Below are positions 11,284 to 22,903 of a stretch of 64,000 nt of DNA, in pieces. This DNA is from Rhabdornis inornatus. Lineage: Eukaryota > Chordata > Aves > Passeriformes > Rhabdornithidae. The first letter of the stretch is position 1, and each line of letters begins with the position of its first letter. The stretch lies in contig VWZS01009792.1 of assembly GCA_013397075.1 (NCBI GenBank), positions 1,253,058 through 1,317,057 of the forward strand. The letters run 5' to 3'. The notes under the pieces were generated by a model, which did no database searches, was not told the origin of the DNA, and worked only from the letters and a program-made list of their open reading frames with translations. The translations under genes were made by a program, and so were the position numbers.

Positions 11284-13549
11284 AAAGGAAAGGAAAACAG
11301 CAAGGTAGATCATTTGAGCAAAAAATCTTTTATTTGTTTAGGACAATGTTTCACAAAAGCTCTATCTGGGAAGGAAAAGAAATCTCTTCTGAGCCTCCTT
11401 TCTTTCAGAATTCAAATTGCTATAATCATATAAAGCAGCTCTGTGTACTGTATGTTTTATCTTTTCCTTTCATTGGATGATAGAAGACACTTCAGCCCCA
11501 TGTTGGGATGCGGGTTTTTTCCCACTGAAAAATTAAATCATTTATATTGTAGGATCTACTGTAGACAACTAGGGTAAAGCAACCCCAAGCAGTCAGAGAA
11601 TACAAGCCAGGCCCAACATCTGCAGCTTGTCAAAGGAATTATTCCACTCAACTCAGTTGGAATCTTTTCGTGGTAAGACACACAGTGGTGCAAAGGAGTT
11701 GATATTTACATCCACCTCATTAAAGTGAATCAATTTCCTATTATCCCTGAGTCACAAGTTCCTAGACCACATGATGAATCTCACTTGGTCTGTGGTGTGT
11801 GCCACTGAACTGGTTTTGACCTTGGCCATTGTGCTAACGAGTCCCACTGCATGTGCTGTTTCTCAGGACACCTTTGCACCTGCATAACTAGGCTCCAGCC
11901 AGCTTTTCCCAGGGAAAGGCCTGAAAATGTACTTCATCATGTCAAATGACAATATCCTGGGCACATGAGAATGATCTTGTCTTGCTGTGCATGAGTAAAT
12001 AAATGAATACTTCCCTTACAAGCACTGCCATGCGAGCTACCACACTGTCACAATATGGCTGTGTGGGAAACTAATGACTGCTAGAGTGGGAAAGGATGGA
12101 AGCTCAGAACTGTTTCTCCCCATCATGACTCCTGTCTTAGAGCTATTACCATGCTACTACTATTTTGCAAACCTAGATTCTGTATTTTGGAGTTTTGCCA
12201 TGCTTTTATATACATGTGAACAATTTACCACTATTTAAATGTTGTCTTCATTTGTATTGTCTACAAATAAGAAAAATATTTATGTATTTTCTTTTACGTA
12301 GCATTTCAAGAGCATTTATGTTTCAAAAAAATGACCCCTATATTATCATTATTCTTATAAGACACAAAGGTTCTGCCAAAGCCCTACTCAGGGCTTATTT
12401 TTCCTTATGTGACATCTATCCTTAACATTTGGTGATAGAATGCATTGATAAATGGTATTCAGCTAGTAAACTTCTACTTTTAGGTAGAGGCAGCTCAGCT
12501 TTGTTTCCTCCAGTGTTTACCAAAAGAGAACTCAGAGCTCTAGTTTTAAAATCTGTTCAGGATCCAGAAGGAGCAACAAAAAATTTCCAGCCTATGGTGC
12601 TCCTTAAGGAAGGACTCTCTGACAACATGGACCTGAACTTCTGGAGAAGGGAGGAGAAAAGTGAGGGGTGGAACCAAAGCTGCATATATCTTGGGAAAGT
12701 TCATGGAAAATTTTGAAGTCTGCAATCAGTGGAGATGAAGGGATGGCCAACATTCTTGTTCTAAACTGCCTTGAGAGAAACTGATATTCTGCACCTTTTT
12801 CCCTCCTTCCTGTTTTTCTACTATTTATTCATCTGCAATACAAGGTAACAGTATTATACTATTTAAACATGTCTGTTTCGAATCTCATTCCTCACAAACA
12901 GACAATATTATTCAGTCTTCAATATTCTTACCTTCAATTACAGATAAATTGTTTGCTTTAAATTAAGTGTTTGGATTTCCCTTTGGCTAGGGCTTCAGTA
13001 ATTGCAGGGAAGGAAAAGCACTGACGCAGTGAAAAATGTGATGTACCTTGAAGAAGCATGTCATGATTCAGGAAAGATGCTTGCAAATGCTTTGGGAAAG
13101 TTATTTAAAATTTTGGAATAGATTTTCCTCAGCATGAGCTGTAAACGGAGAATAATGCTAATAGTGTGTGGTATAAGCATTATAAAAAGGCAGAAATGCA
13201 TAATCCTGTAGAAGACACTTGTGGCTACTTGGACTCAGATCAGTTATGAATTGTAAAACTATTTATTTGATTAGGAACCTAAATATATTACAATTTGGTG
13301 ATTTTCAGTAGTTCATTTCTGTGTAAACAGAAATATTTTCATTTTATACATACTCTCTTATTCACAATCCCTTTGACTTCCCGTTACTACTGAATCTGAA
13401 AAGAGTAATATATGGCCACAAACTCCCTACAGATCTCCCTACAATCTCTCCTGGCAGTTGTCATGGAAAATGGGATACCTTGGATAAAGGTACTTTTTAT
13501 CACACACTGTTAATGTGGCCTCTGACAATAAATGATATTTTAATTACCT
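11284..13549. other. Intergenic DNA, nothing recognised
   Basis: No repeat family or gene could be identified. The open frame at 12429-12716 (95 codons, plus strand) has no splice context or recognised domain, and I treat it as chance. Confidence 0.5.
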
Positions 13550-13960
13550 GGAATCATGGAATTAATTAGATTGGAAGGAACCTCTGTAGGACTTAAGGTC
13601 ACTTAGGTGACCCTAAGTAAGGCATTCAAAGCAGGATCAAAGTCAAGCCAGGCTGCTCTGAGGTTTCTTTGTCCAGCTAGGCTTTTTATACCTCCATAGC
13701 TGATGATTCCAGAGCCTCCCTGAGCACTTGTACCAGTGTCTGGCCCATTGTCATTGTGAATATTTTTTTTTCATTATACCTAACCTCAGTTTCCCATGTT
13801 CCAGTTAGTCTGTGCTGTCCTTTCTCTGGGCATCTTTGACAATATTCTAGTCCAATTTTTGACCCATTAGGTATCTACAGAGAACAGATCTTCTACTTGG
13901 CCTTCTCTGAGTTGAAAAAACACAGTTCTGTCAGCATTCCCTCATACTTCATGTATAAAT
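13550..13960 (-). mobile_element. Old CR1 LINE fragment, antisense
   Basis: Reading the plus strand, this begins with the reverse complement of a CR1 3' end (GGAATCATGGAATT...AGATTGGAAGGAACCTCTG). It continues through diverged versions of the usual CR1 3' region: compare GCCTCCCTGAGCAC-TGT-CCAGTGTCTG with the common block ending in 'CTGTTCCAGTGTTTG'. Divergence is high, so the copy is old. The 5' limit is uncertain. Confidence 0.7.
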
Positions 13961-13964
13961 ATTT

Positions 13965-14150
13965 TTATAGAAATAGAGGAAGAAAATGACAACTTGAAAA
14001 TCACAGAAAGAGGAAAGAGAGAGAGGGAGGAGAAGAAGGATTTAGAGGAAAAAAAGTGACAGGAAGACTGACTTGACATTGGCAGAAGATGAGAAAAGGT
14101 GCTGAGGGAACCCTGAAGCAGGAAAAAAAAAAAAAGGAGGACATGAAGCT
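13965..14150 (+). repeat. Purine-rich low-complexity tract
   Basis: The plus strand is very rich in A and G (GAGAGAGAGGGAGGAGAAGAAGG near 14018, poly(A) near 14124-14136), interrupted by ordinary sequence. No gene or transposon was recognised in it. Confidence 0.6.
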
Positions 14151-14461
14151 AAAAATGTAATATGCAGAAGAGGCCTTAGAAGTTGCAGAGTTATAGAGAT
14201 GAGAAATGGGTAGGAAATGGAGTGGTCACTTCTCTACCATTGTAGGAGAGGGTGAGGGATGTGCCTTCTGAAAAAGATGCTTCAAAAATAAGTAGAATTA
14301 CAGCTTCATTTTGACCACAAAGCTCTTTTCTGCCCTAGAAAGAGGAGGATGAAGAAAGGCTTTCTGGGTAGAGATGTTTTATGAAGATGACATGACTGGT
14401 GCAAAAAATGAATGAGCACTGGAGCCTGCAAAGCAGACAGCTCCTTCATAGTTTCTGTTCC

Positions 14462-14565
14462 ACTTGCAAAGTCTACAGAAAACTTTCTCTTTTTTTGTTT
14501 TCACTTGCAAAGTCTACAGAAGGCTTTCTTTGCCTCCAAAGTCTACAGAAGGCTTTCTTTGCCTC
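14462..14565 (+). repeat. Short tandem array of three shrinking units
   Basis: Three head-to-tail units (14462-14502, 14503-14536, 14537-14565; 41, 34 and 29 bp) share CAAAGTCTACAGAA followed by a CTTTCTTTGCCTC-like tail. The last two are nearly identical. The first has a T-rich expansion. Confidence 0.85.
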
Positions 14566-16024
14566 TTTCATGTCTCTGTCCAACTCTAGAAACAATTATG
14601 ACTATAGGACAGCAGGCTTAAGTGACAAACTTGGCCCCTTTGTTTCAGGGTAATAGCAAGTTCTAAAGAACATCATCTTCCCATCGCCCTAGGCTGAGGT
14701 TTATTAAATTTATAGGTAAAAAAGGGCTGCAAATGTACTGGAACAAGGTTAGAATTCAAAGTACTCTTGACATAATGGTAGAGTCAGAAAATAGCAGGTT
14801 TCTAACTTTTCTTCTATTCTACACCCCTCACAAATTTTATGATAGTTTAACCCTATCCACTAATGAAATTGCTCTGGATGGATACTAAAGCAAAAATAGC
14901 CCTACGGGTTCTGAATTTTACAGCTCCTGTTTTTCATTCTTTATCCAGATGAATATTCATATTTCTTACAAAAATAATATAATGTAAAGCTGAAGAATAT
15001 AGAAGTTAAACTACAAAGATATTCTTGCAATCAGGTAATATAATACAGTTTCTTTTGTATCTTTTTAGAGGAACCATTATTCACATACATTTGAAAGGAA
15101 TAGAAATATAGCTAGTCTCAGTATTTGACCTTGAAGAGTAGATTCAAGCCCATTAATAGTTCTTAAGTTACATTGCTCCATGCTGCTACTTTTATTCCTC
15201 AGCTATGCATGTAGGAATATCAAATACACTCTGCCATTAGACAAATGCCATTGGAAAAGTTGGCCTATTTTTCAGCAGCAAATCTTTCTTCTGGAAGAAC
15301 TCCCCACCTTTCCCTTTGGCTGCTCTAATAGCTATTTTGAACAATTTACTAAGTATATTATCTTGTTATTTTATTTTAAATTTATTTATTAACTCTGAAT
15401 GTTTTAATGAGTTGAAAATGCTTATGGCCATGTGAAGAAATCAGTGTAGTTTTTCCAAATATTTTCCTGCAATATGTAAATGCTTGTCCCCATTAGTGTG
15501 GAGGAACAACAGTGCCAACCATTTGTATTTGGCCATGAAGTGGCCAAAATAATTCTTTGCTAAATTCTTGATTGTTTCCATTAGTTTAGTATGTTTAGCA
15601 CTGTTGTAAGCAGGAGAGCAAAAAAATGGTTGAAGCGAACCACTGAAAAGAAAATTGTGTCAGTCCCTATGTAACCATTTGACCAAACTATTGTTATAGT
15701 CGTCTCTGAAATTATTGCCAGATGAGTACTGAGAATGGAATTTCTGTGTTGGGTACTGTGCAGACCTTTGCCAAGGTTGACATAGTCTGTAAATTCTTGA
15801 TTATTGCACAGTTACATTGATAGTGTGCATCAAAGTTCAACACAATGCTCTGGATTAAACCAAGTATATAAAAATCATTAACAAACAATATAGTGTGCTG
15901 TGCCAAACCACTGATTGCACGTTTGATGGTGCAAACATATTTCCTTTGCTCATTCCTGGTCTTCCATTAGAAGAACAACCATTTGAAGGAATGGAGCCCG
16001 GTAGCAAGCCTTGGACAGCCACAA
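14566..16024. other. AT-rich intergenic DNA
   Basis: No gene or repeat family was recognised. A block at 15355-15400 is nearly pure A/T. Confidence 0.5.
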
Positions 16025-16729
16025 TTTTAGAAGGTGGAATCCTATTTTCAGCCATGGACATCCAGCTGTGAGAGTGTTCTTTTCCACAGGAAGGAAAGCC
16101 TGGCAACCCAGTGTCCTGGGCCGAGTTGGGAGGCAGCCCCCTGAAAGTCAAGGCCAGCCAGGGCCATCAGTCCTGGCAGCTTTCATCTGGAAGAAATCCT
16201 CTCATGTTCACAGTTTTAGAAGGCATAAACCAAATTTAAGCAAGTAGAAGCTGGTGGAAAATGAAGTCTATTTCCCCTAGGAAAGAAAGCTTTACAACTC
16301 AGTGTCTCATAGGCAACTGAAAGGCTGCCAGGAGTCCAAGGCCAGCCAGAGCTGTCATTCCTGGCTGCTTTCATATGGGAGCAACCCAAGAATGTTCACA
16401 ATTTTAGGAGTCAGAATCCCAGTTTCAGCCTTGGGTACCTGGGCAGTAATGATGGCTCTTTGCACAGGAAGGGAAGCCCAACACCACAGTGTGTCATAGG
16501 CAGGTGAGAAGCACCCCTCAAGAAACCGAGGCCAACCCAAGCCATCAGTACAGGCATCTTTCATCCGAGAGAAATCCTTGCACATTCCCAATTTTAGGAG
16601 GCAGAATCCCACTTTAGGCCATAGTCACCTGGCTGTGAACGATGGCTCTTTTCCACAGGAAGGAAAGCCCAGCAGCACAGCTGAGAGGTGGCTCCCTGGA
16701 GCCCAAGGCCAGCCAGAGCCACTAGTCCC
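16025..16729 (+). repeat. Satellite-like tandem array, period about 189 bp, 3.7 copies
   Basis: The anchor TTTTAG(G/A)AG recurs at 16025, 16214, 16402 and 16592, giving periods of 189, 188 and 190 bp. Each unit contains, in order, a (A/G)GAATCC-CA-TTTCAGCC-like block, GGCTCTTTTCCACAGGAAGG or a variant, CAGTGTC-ATAGGCA, a CCAAGGCCAGCCAGAGCC block, and TTTCAT-TG-GA-AAATCCT. The fourth unit is incomplete and carries a small internal deletion. Units differ by roughly a fifth of positions by eye, so the array is not freshly amplified. It resembles a piece of monomeric satellite DNA outside a large array. I could not match it to a named avian satellite. Confidence 0.85.
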
Positions 16730-16888
16730 TTGCACAGATGGCTGGGATAAATAAAGTCAGTCCACAGATGTGCAGCACTCAGTCCCCTGGGTGGATGAGA
16801 AATACATGCTTCTTTTCTGTATTGGATTTATTTGGGGTTTTCCCCACTTGGATGGGAAACCCATTCTGGATTTTGTAACTATATAGAG

Positions 16889-17062
16889 TGTTTAACATGG
16901 TGTTGTCAGCTGGTGCCAACCAGCAGGTGGACTTCTACCCAGCCACTTGCTCCCTCTCAACTGGGACATGGGAGAAGAGAGGAAGAACAAGAACAAGAAA
17001 GCTGATGGGTCAAAATGAAGACAGGATGATCACTCACCTTATTTTGCCATGGGACAGACAGA
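16889..17062 (-). mobile_element. Fragment of an endogenous retrovirus LTR (avian ERVL type), antisense
   Basis: On the plus strand the segment begins near TGTTTAACATGGTG and runs through GCCACTTGCTCCCTCTC, then GGGTCAAAATGAAGACAGGATGA. This matches the antisense 3' part of a common bird ERVL-type LTR as I remember it (GCTTGCTCACTCCC... then ...GGGTTGAGATAAAGACAG). Only the LTR end is present. No internal region, primer-binding site or second LTR was seen, so it is a truncated relic with no coding capacity. Subfamily is not assigned. Confidence 0.6.
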
Positions 17063-17077
17063 CTGCCAATTAGCTGG

Positions 17078-17130
17078 CAGTTAAAAGGGCTGCCCAGAGA
17101 AGTTGTGGATGCCCTGCATGATGGCTGCAG
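17078..17130 (+). mobile_element. Very short CR1-like fragment
   Basis: GGGCTGCCCAGAGAAGTTGTGGATGCC is the typical CR1 3' region block. Recognisable sequence does not extend beyond about 50 bp. It abuts the LTR fragment, so the locus has been broken up by several insertions or deletions. Confidence 0.5.
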
Positions 17131-18447
17131 GGAAGATGGGAGGAGCAGCATGAGCAGTCAGCGTTCATCTTTCATGTACTTTGGCATCAAGGCAACCTCT
17201 TACTCCTGCTCTCCTCTTTTCTGGGGGATTGTAAGGAAGACAAAGAACCAGCTTAGGCCAAGAAGTCCTCAAGATGGAAATTCATAACCCATAATCAGGT
17301 GCAAGGTGCAGGCAGTCACCAGAGGCATCTCCTGGAGGCACTGGTTGGTGAGAACAGTGGAAGTGAAAGGAGGACCCAGGAGTTGAAGTACGTAACACTG
17401 TTTTGTTGCCTTTTCCCTGCAGTTTCTCTCAGCTAGGTACCTGGATTTTAGGATGAATTTCAACAAGTTGTAAGTGGGGAAAAAAATACAGGTTTAAAGA
17501 ACGTAAGAGCAAGTTGAAGAAAATTTTGATGAATTAAACATATTTAAGTTGGCAGAACTTAATGAAATGTACTCAAGTACTTTGGAAACTAGCCCTAACA
17601 TTTCTGAATGATCTTTAGGGACTTCCTAGTGGACTGAGGAGGCATAACCATGGCACATGAATTGAAATATGGAAAATGGATGAATCTGGGGAATTCTTGT
17701 TAGGACAGTTGAGGGAAGAAATGCAGCTAGCTCTCAGATTGAAAGGATCTGTTGGAGCACGGCCTCTGTTCAATCTTGCATTAAATTGCGGATGACAAAA
17801 GGGGAAAATGCACAAAATCAGCAAGGGATGGACTGAAATTTTAGTGAAAATTGTCAGAATCCAAAACTTAACTCAGGGTGGTACACAGAAGGATTAGAAT
17901 GGAGTCATCAGGTACATTTGTACAAATGGAAAATAAACAAGAAGAGCATAGAAGTTCGGAAAACATAGCTTCAGTGCAAGCTGGTCTCATGATTCATTCT
18001 CCAAACACCTTATCCTAAGATATCCCTGCCAATAGATCCTACATCAATTAAGAAGGTGGTGATGATCTGCATCTGTTTGCTACAACCTATATACAGAGCA
18101 CTGACTTCAGTATGGCACATTAGATCCAATGTGGGCAAACCAGAGAAGATAACCACAGCACAGCAAGAATGAATTATTTTATCATCACACCCCATGGGAA
18201 GGGATACAAAACTGAACTATGTACTCCTAGAAAAAGAACATGGGCAGTGGCTGTGAAAGCAATAATGTGCAGGTGTGAGTACAAATGATCAAAATTTTCT
18301 GTTGCACACAATTTTGATGGAAACAATGACAAGTCATTCATTCCATTGGAGAAGGAACAGCTATCTTGCTCCAATTATCAAGACTCTGTGTGAAAAAAAA
18401 AAAAAAACAATTATCAAAAACAGCAACGGAGATAAAAGTTCCAGAAA

Positions 18448-18455
<8 letters not shown>
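17131..18455. other. Intergenic DNA, nothing recognised
   Basis: No gene or repeat family was identified. A 14-nt A run lies near 18396-18409. Confidence 0.5.

Positions 18456-18511
<56 letters not shown>
18456..18511 (+). repeat. Uninterrupted 56-nt poly(A) run
   Basis: Positions 18456-18511 are A only, preceded by a run of seven Ts. No processed-gene body or target-site duplication was recognised on the 5' side. It may be a retroposition tail, an expanded A microsatellite, or a sequencing error in length. Confidence 0.95.
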
Positions 18512-18514
<3 letters not shown>

Positions 18515-18776
18515 AGAGTGTAAGAGGTGCTCAGTGGCATTACAGGGGTAAGACAAGCTAGGAGAAAGATTCATATGGCTGTGCTGCACAAAATCCTTGT
18601 AAACTATGTGTCATTACAAGGGATTCACTCCAGCTCATGGAGCTCGTTTGAAGTAGCTGCCTGTGTGTCAGATGAGATGCAGGATTCCTGCCACCTCAGC
18701 TCACAATTACTGTGTCCATGTTTCCAGAACTGCACAACCTAGAACTCAGATCACAGCTTCAGAAATAATAATTCAC

Positions 18777-18777
18777 N
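18777..18777. other. 1 bp assembly gap
   Basis: A single N exactly at the left edge of the first copy of the 2,038 bp duplicated block. Confidence 0.95.
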
Positions 18778-18967
18778 TTTATATTAATTAATTTATTTAT
18801 TATTATATTTATTATTTCTATTTTATTTTCTCTAATAGTTAATATTAAATTTTTTTTTTTAAATGGTGCTTGAATTGTCATTTTATTTAGATCAATTATC
18901 AAATCTCACTAGATCACCAGAAACTAATGCTGCTCAAACAACTCAGCATTGCTGTGCTCCAGAACCA

Positions 18968-19400
18968 AAAGCTGACCCACAGCCAGCCAGAGCCTCTCTC
19001 CCAAACCAGCCAACTGGATCACTTTGCCCAGTTGGCCAGACCAAGCATCCTGTTTTAGGCAGGCTCTGTTTCTCCAGCCAACCAGCCCCAGCTGCTCTGT
19101 GACATCCTCTTGCCATGCAGAGTCACTCAGCCTGTCTGACTCACCGCAGTCTCTCTTTCCTGGACAGCTAAAGCCTTTTTCCCAACCAGCCAGAGCCTGT
19201 TCTTCAGCTGCTCAGCCAGAGCCACTCAGCCCCAGCCTGGTAGCCAAAGATCCACCCTTGTCCCAGCCAGCCAGATTATCCTGCCTGGCCAGCCAGGCAC
19301 CCAGCTCACCCTGGGCAGCCAGCTGGAACACCCAGCCTGTCCTGCCAGCCAGAGCTCCTCTCTCCAGCTGGGCAACCAGCCAGAGCAGTGTTTTGCACAG
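18968..19400 (+). repeat. Degenerate CAGCCAGAGC-rich repeat, copy 1
   Basis: Variants of CAGCCAGAGCC and CAGCCAGC recur at irregular spacing, mostly about 25-45 bp. Both strands are open over long stretches because the motif contains few stop triplets in any frame. I read it as an old minisatellite, not as a proline/alanine-rich protein. Confidence 0.6.
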
Positions 19401-19454
19401 CACAGGATTACTATGGGAAACCAGTCACAGGCCCTCCTAAAGTCTGTGCAGACA

Positions 19455-19705
19455 ACATTGTCTTACCTTCTGCAATGATTCATCTATTTTAGCACTGAGG
19501 CCAATCAGATTGGTCAAGCATCATTTAACCTTAATGAATCCATATTGACTATTCTTGCTCATCTTGTTTTCACTCATTTTGCCCAGAGAGAGCTCCAAAG
19601 AAGACGTTTCATCATTTTTGCATCAACTGAAGCAAAGCTGACATGTCTGCAGGTCCCCAGATTGTCCTTCTTCCATTTCTTTCTGTAGATGTAACATGTA
19701 TCATT
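19455..19705 (-). mobile_element. Diverged CR1 reverse transcriptase fragment, antisense (copy 1)
   Basis: The reverse complement follows the CR1 region around PGNYRPVSLTS and the later HGFTKGKSCLTNLIAFYNE block, both badly eroded. On the plus strand, AGCTGACATGTCTGCAGGTC followed by CCCAGATTGTCCTTCTTCC is the antisense of the GNYRPVSLT part. Several stops and frameshifts make it inactive. Confidence 0.6.
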
Positions 19706-20647
19706 CTTTGGAATGTGTTCTGACCCCACCTCTGGTGTGGGGAAGTTTTCTCTCCTGAGCCCCCAGGTCTATACTCCACTGCTGCCTCCTCCATGCCCCC
19801 CAGGATCTCAATCTCCCTCTATGGCCTGTGCAGCCATGGTTTCCATCAAGACCCCTCACCAGAGAACCTTGAGAAATGTTACCACTCCATATCTCCCCAT
19901 CACAAACCTCTGGTATGTGTGCTGCACAGGTCCCTTAGCTCAGCAGCTGGCATTGTTACAACTCAGCTGCACTTTGCATTGTTACAGCTTGCTCTGAAGC
20001 TGCTGAGCCAGTATTTCCCAAAGCCTCTGCAATGTTTCCCCTTCAGTTTTCTTTCACCATTATTTTCATCTTCTTTTTCTCAGGGCTTTGTAAACCTCAA
20101 CTGTGCTGTTATGGGAAGTTTTCACAGGAATGAAGAATTGGTTTTGGTGGGGATAAGGACAAAACCTCCCCTTCATTACCTTGTTTTGTAAATCTCAGTT
20201 CATGCTGGCAAAATCCAACCACACTGCACAACAGAATAGATAATCTACTTAATTACTATTCAACAGGTTTGGGGTTTTTTTAATTTTGTATATTTGTCTA
20301 GCACAATTTAACTTCTTATTTTATTACTATTTAATTCCTCATTTAATTCATTATAGATAATTACTTTTTAAATTTTAATTTTTATTATGAGTATTATGAT
20401 TTTATCATTGGATTATCTTTTTTCCAATAACATGCACAGTTGGAGGTCAACTGATGTATGGTATTTGCACCTGATCACCCCATTCCAGTCAGCAGTAAAA
20501 GCATAATGAACAGCCAAAAGGGAGATTAAATGAATACTTACAAGTACAGCATAGCTGTGTCATCCTGCCAGACACCCCATGGAGGGAGTCTGCAGCTCGC
20601 TGAGGGCTAAGCATCCCAGTGGCTCAGGAGTTCTACACAGATGGAGT

Positions 20648-20800
20648 CACGGAATCATAAAATCATTAAAGTTGGGAAATACCTTTAAGATCATCAAGTC
20701 CAGCTTTCAATTGAACACTATATCAGATAAAGCATATCATTAAGTGCCACACTGAATAATTTCTTGAACAATTCCAGGGATGATGACGACACCTAGGCAC
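20648..20800 (-). mobile_element. CR1 3' end, antisense (copy 1)
   Basis: Plus strand GGAATCATAAAATCATTAAA, then GTTGGGAAATACCTTTAAGATCATCAAGTCCAGC, is the antisense of the CR1 3' terminus. TTCCAGGGATGATGACGAC near 20771 matches the CCAGGGATGGTGACTCC block. The copy is short and 5'-truncated. Confidence 0.85.
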
Positions 20801-20815
20801 CCCAATTCCGAATTC

Positions 20816-20816
20816 N
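20816..20816. other. 1 bp assembly gap
   Basis: A single N at the right edge of the first copy of the 2,038 bp block. Confidence 0.95.
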
Positions 20817-21033
20817 TACTCCAATGGAATAGGAGTAATTCCAGAGAGCAAAAATATTGCTATTGTCTTCCTCAGAAAACAGGGATATTAATTTATTGAC
20901 AATTAATGAACAGTTAAACTGTGGGACATGCTCTACAAGAAGAAAATGACAAAAAAATCCAGCACAGAAAAAATAAAAAAAAATCAACCAGAGGCAATTT
21001 TTGCTTCTATACTTTAATTTCCTCTAATTATTA
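20817..21033. other. Unique spacer between the two 2,038 bp copies
   Basis: A 217 bp stretch found once. If copy 1 is an inserted alternative haplotype, this segment is probably the true left neighbour of the block, since it joins copy 2 without a gap. No gene or repeat was recognised. Confidence 0.5.
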
Positions 21034-21710
21034 TTTATATTAATTAATTTATTTATTATTATATTTATTATTTCTATTTTATTTTCTCTAATAGTTAATA
21101 TTAAATTTTTTTTTTTAAATGGTGCTTGAATTGTCATTTTATTTAGATCAATTATCAAATCTCACTAGATCACCAGAAACTAATGCTGCTCAAACAACTC
21201 AGCATTGCTGTGCTCCAGAACCAAAAGCTGACCCACAGCCAGCCAGAGCCTCTCTCCCAAACCAGCCAACTGGATCACTTTGCCCAGTTGGCCAGACCAA
21301 GCATCCTGTTTTAGGCAGGCTCTGTTTCTCCAGCCAACCAGCCCCAGCTGCTCTGTGACATCCTCTTGCCATGCAGAGTCACTCAGCCTGTCTGACTCAC
21401 CGCAGTCTCTCTTTCCTGGACAGCTAAAGCCTTTTTCCCAACCAGCCAGAGCCTGTTCTTCAGCTGCTCAGCCAGAGCCACTCAGCCCCAGCCTGGTAGC
21501 CAAAGATCCACCCTTGTCCCAGCCAGCCAGATTATCCTGCCTGGCCAGCCAGGCACCCAGCTCACCCTGGGCAGCCAGCTGGAACACCCAGCCTGTCCTG
21601 CCAGCCAGAGCTCCTCTCTCCAGCTGGGCAACCAGCCAGAGCAGTGTTTTGCACAGCACAGGATTACTATGGGAAACCAGTCACAGGCCCTCCTAAAGTC
21701 TGTGCAGACA

Positions 21711-21961
21711 ACATTGTCTTACCTTCTGCAATGATTCATCTATTTTAGCACTGAGGCCAATCAGATTGGTCAAGCATCATTTAACCTTAATGAATCCATA
21801 TTGACTATTCTTGCTCATCTTGTTTTCACTCATTTTGCCCAGAGAGAGCTCCAAAGAAGACGTTTCATCATTTTTGCATCAACTGAAGCAAAGCTGACAT
21901 GTCTGCAGGTCCCCAGATTGTCCTTCTTCCATTTCTTTCTGTAGATGTAACATGTATCATT
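21711..21961 (-). mobile_element. Diverged CR1 reverse transcriptase fragment, antisense (copy 2)
   Basis: Equivalent of 19455-19705 at offset 2256, with the same eroded GNYRPVSLT-like and NLIAFYNE-like regions. Confidence 0.6.
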
Positions 21962-22903
21962 CTTTGGAATGTGTTCTGACCCCACCTCTGGTGTGGGGAA
22001 GTTTTCTCTCCTGAGCCCCCAGGTCTATACTCCACTGCTGCCTCCTCCATGCCCCCCAGGATCTCAATCTCCCTCTATGGCCTGTGCAGCCATGGTTTCC
22101 ATCAAGACCCCTCACCAGAGAACCTTGAGAAATGTTACCACTCCATATCTCCCCATCACAAACCTCTGGTATGTGTGCTGCACAGGTCCCTTAGCTCAGC
22201 AGCTGGCATTGTTACAACTCAGCTGCACTTTGCATTGTTACAGCTTGCTCTGAAGCTGCTGAGCCAGTATTTCCCAAAGCCTCTGCAATGTTTCCCCTTC
22301 AGTTTTCTTTCACCATTATTTTCATCTTCTTTTTCTCAGGGCTTTGTAAACCTCAACTGTGCTGTTATGGGAAGTTTTCACAGGAATGAAGAATTGGTTT
22401 TGGTGGGGATAAGGACAAAACCTCCCCTTCATTATCTTGTTTTGTAAATCTCAGTTCATGCTGGCAAAATCCAACCACACTGCACAACAGAATAGATAAT
22501 CTACTTAATTACTATTCAACAGGTTTGGGGTTTTTTTAATTTTGTATATTTGTCTAGCACAATTTAACTTCTTATTTTATTACTATTTAATTCCTCATTT
22601 AATTCATTATAGATAATTACTTTTTAAATTTTAATTTTTATTATGAGTATTATGATTTTATCATTGGATTATCTTTTTTCCAATAACATGCACAGTTGGA
22701 GATCAACTGATGTATGGTATTTGCACCTGATCACCCCATTCCAGTCAGCAGTAAAAGCATAATGAACAGCCAAAAGGGAGATTAAATGAATACTTACAAG
22801 TACAGCATAGCTGTGTCATCCTGCCAGACACCCCATGGAGGGAGTCTGCAGCTCGCTGAGGGCTAAGCATCCCAGTGGCTCAGGAGTTCTACACAGATGG
22901 AGT

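Larger units (their letters stand above)
18778..20815 (+). repeat. 2,038 bp block, copy 1 (probable alternative haplotype)
   Basis: The block matches 21034-23071 at a constant offset of 2256. I found two differences by eye: C at 20179 against T at 22435, and G at 20446 against A at 22702. It is bounded by single Ns at 18777 and 20816. Inside are an A/T-rich start (18778-18862), a CAGCCAG-rich degenerate repeat, a diverged antisense CR1 reverse transcriptase piece, and an antisense CR1 3' end. No gene was recognised; the open frames in the CAGCCAG stretch are composition effects. Confidence 0.9.

Noticed and set aside
18338..18589. Frames rich in Phe or Lys
   Set aside because: They are translations of the 56-nt poly(A) run.
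19024..19440. 138-codon frame in the CAGCCAG-rich stretch, also at 21280-21696
   Set aside because: It is open on both strands because of base composition. The identical second occurrence is the haplotype duplication, so it is not evidence of conservation.
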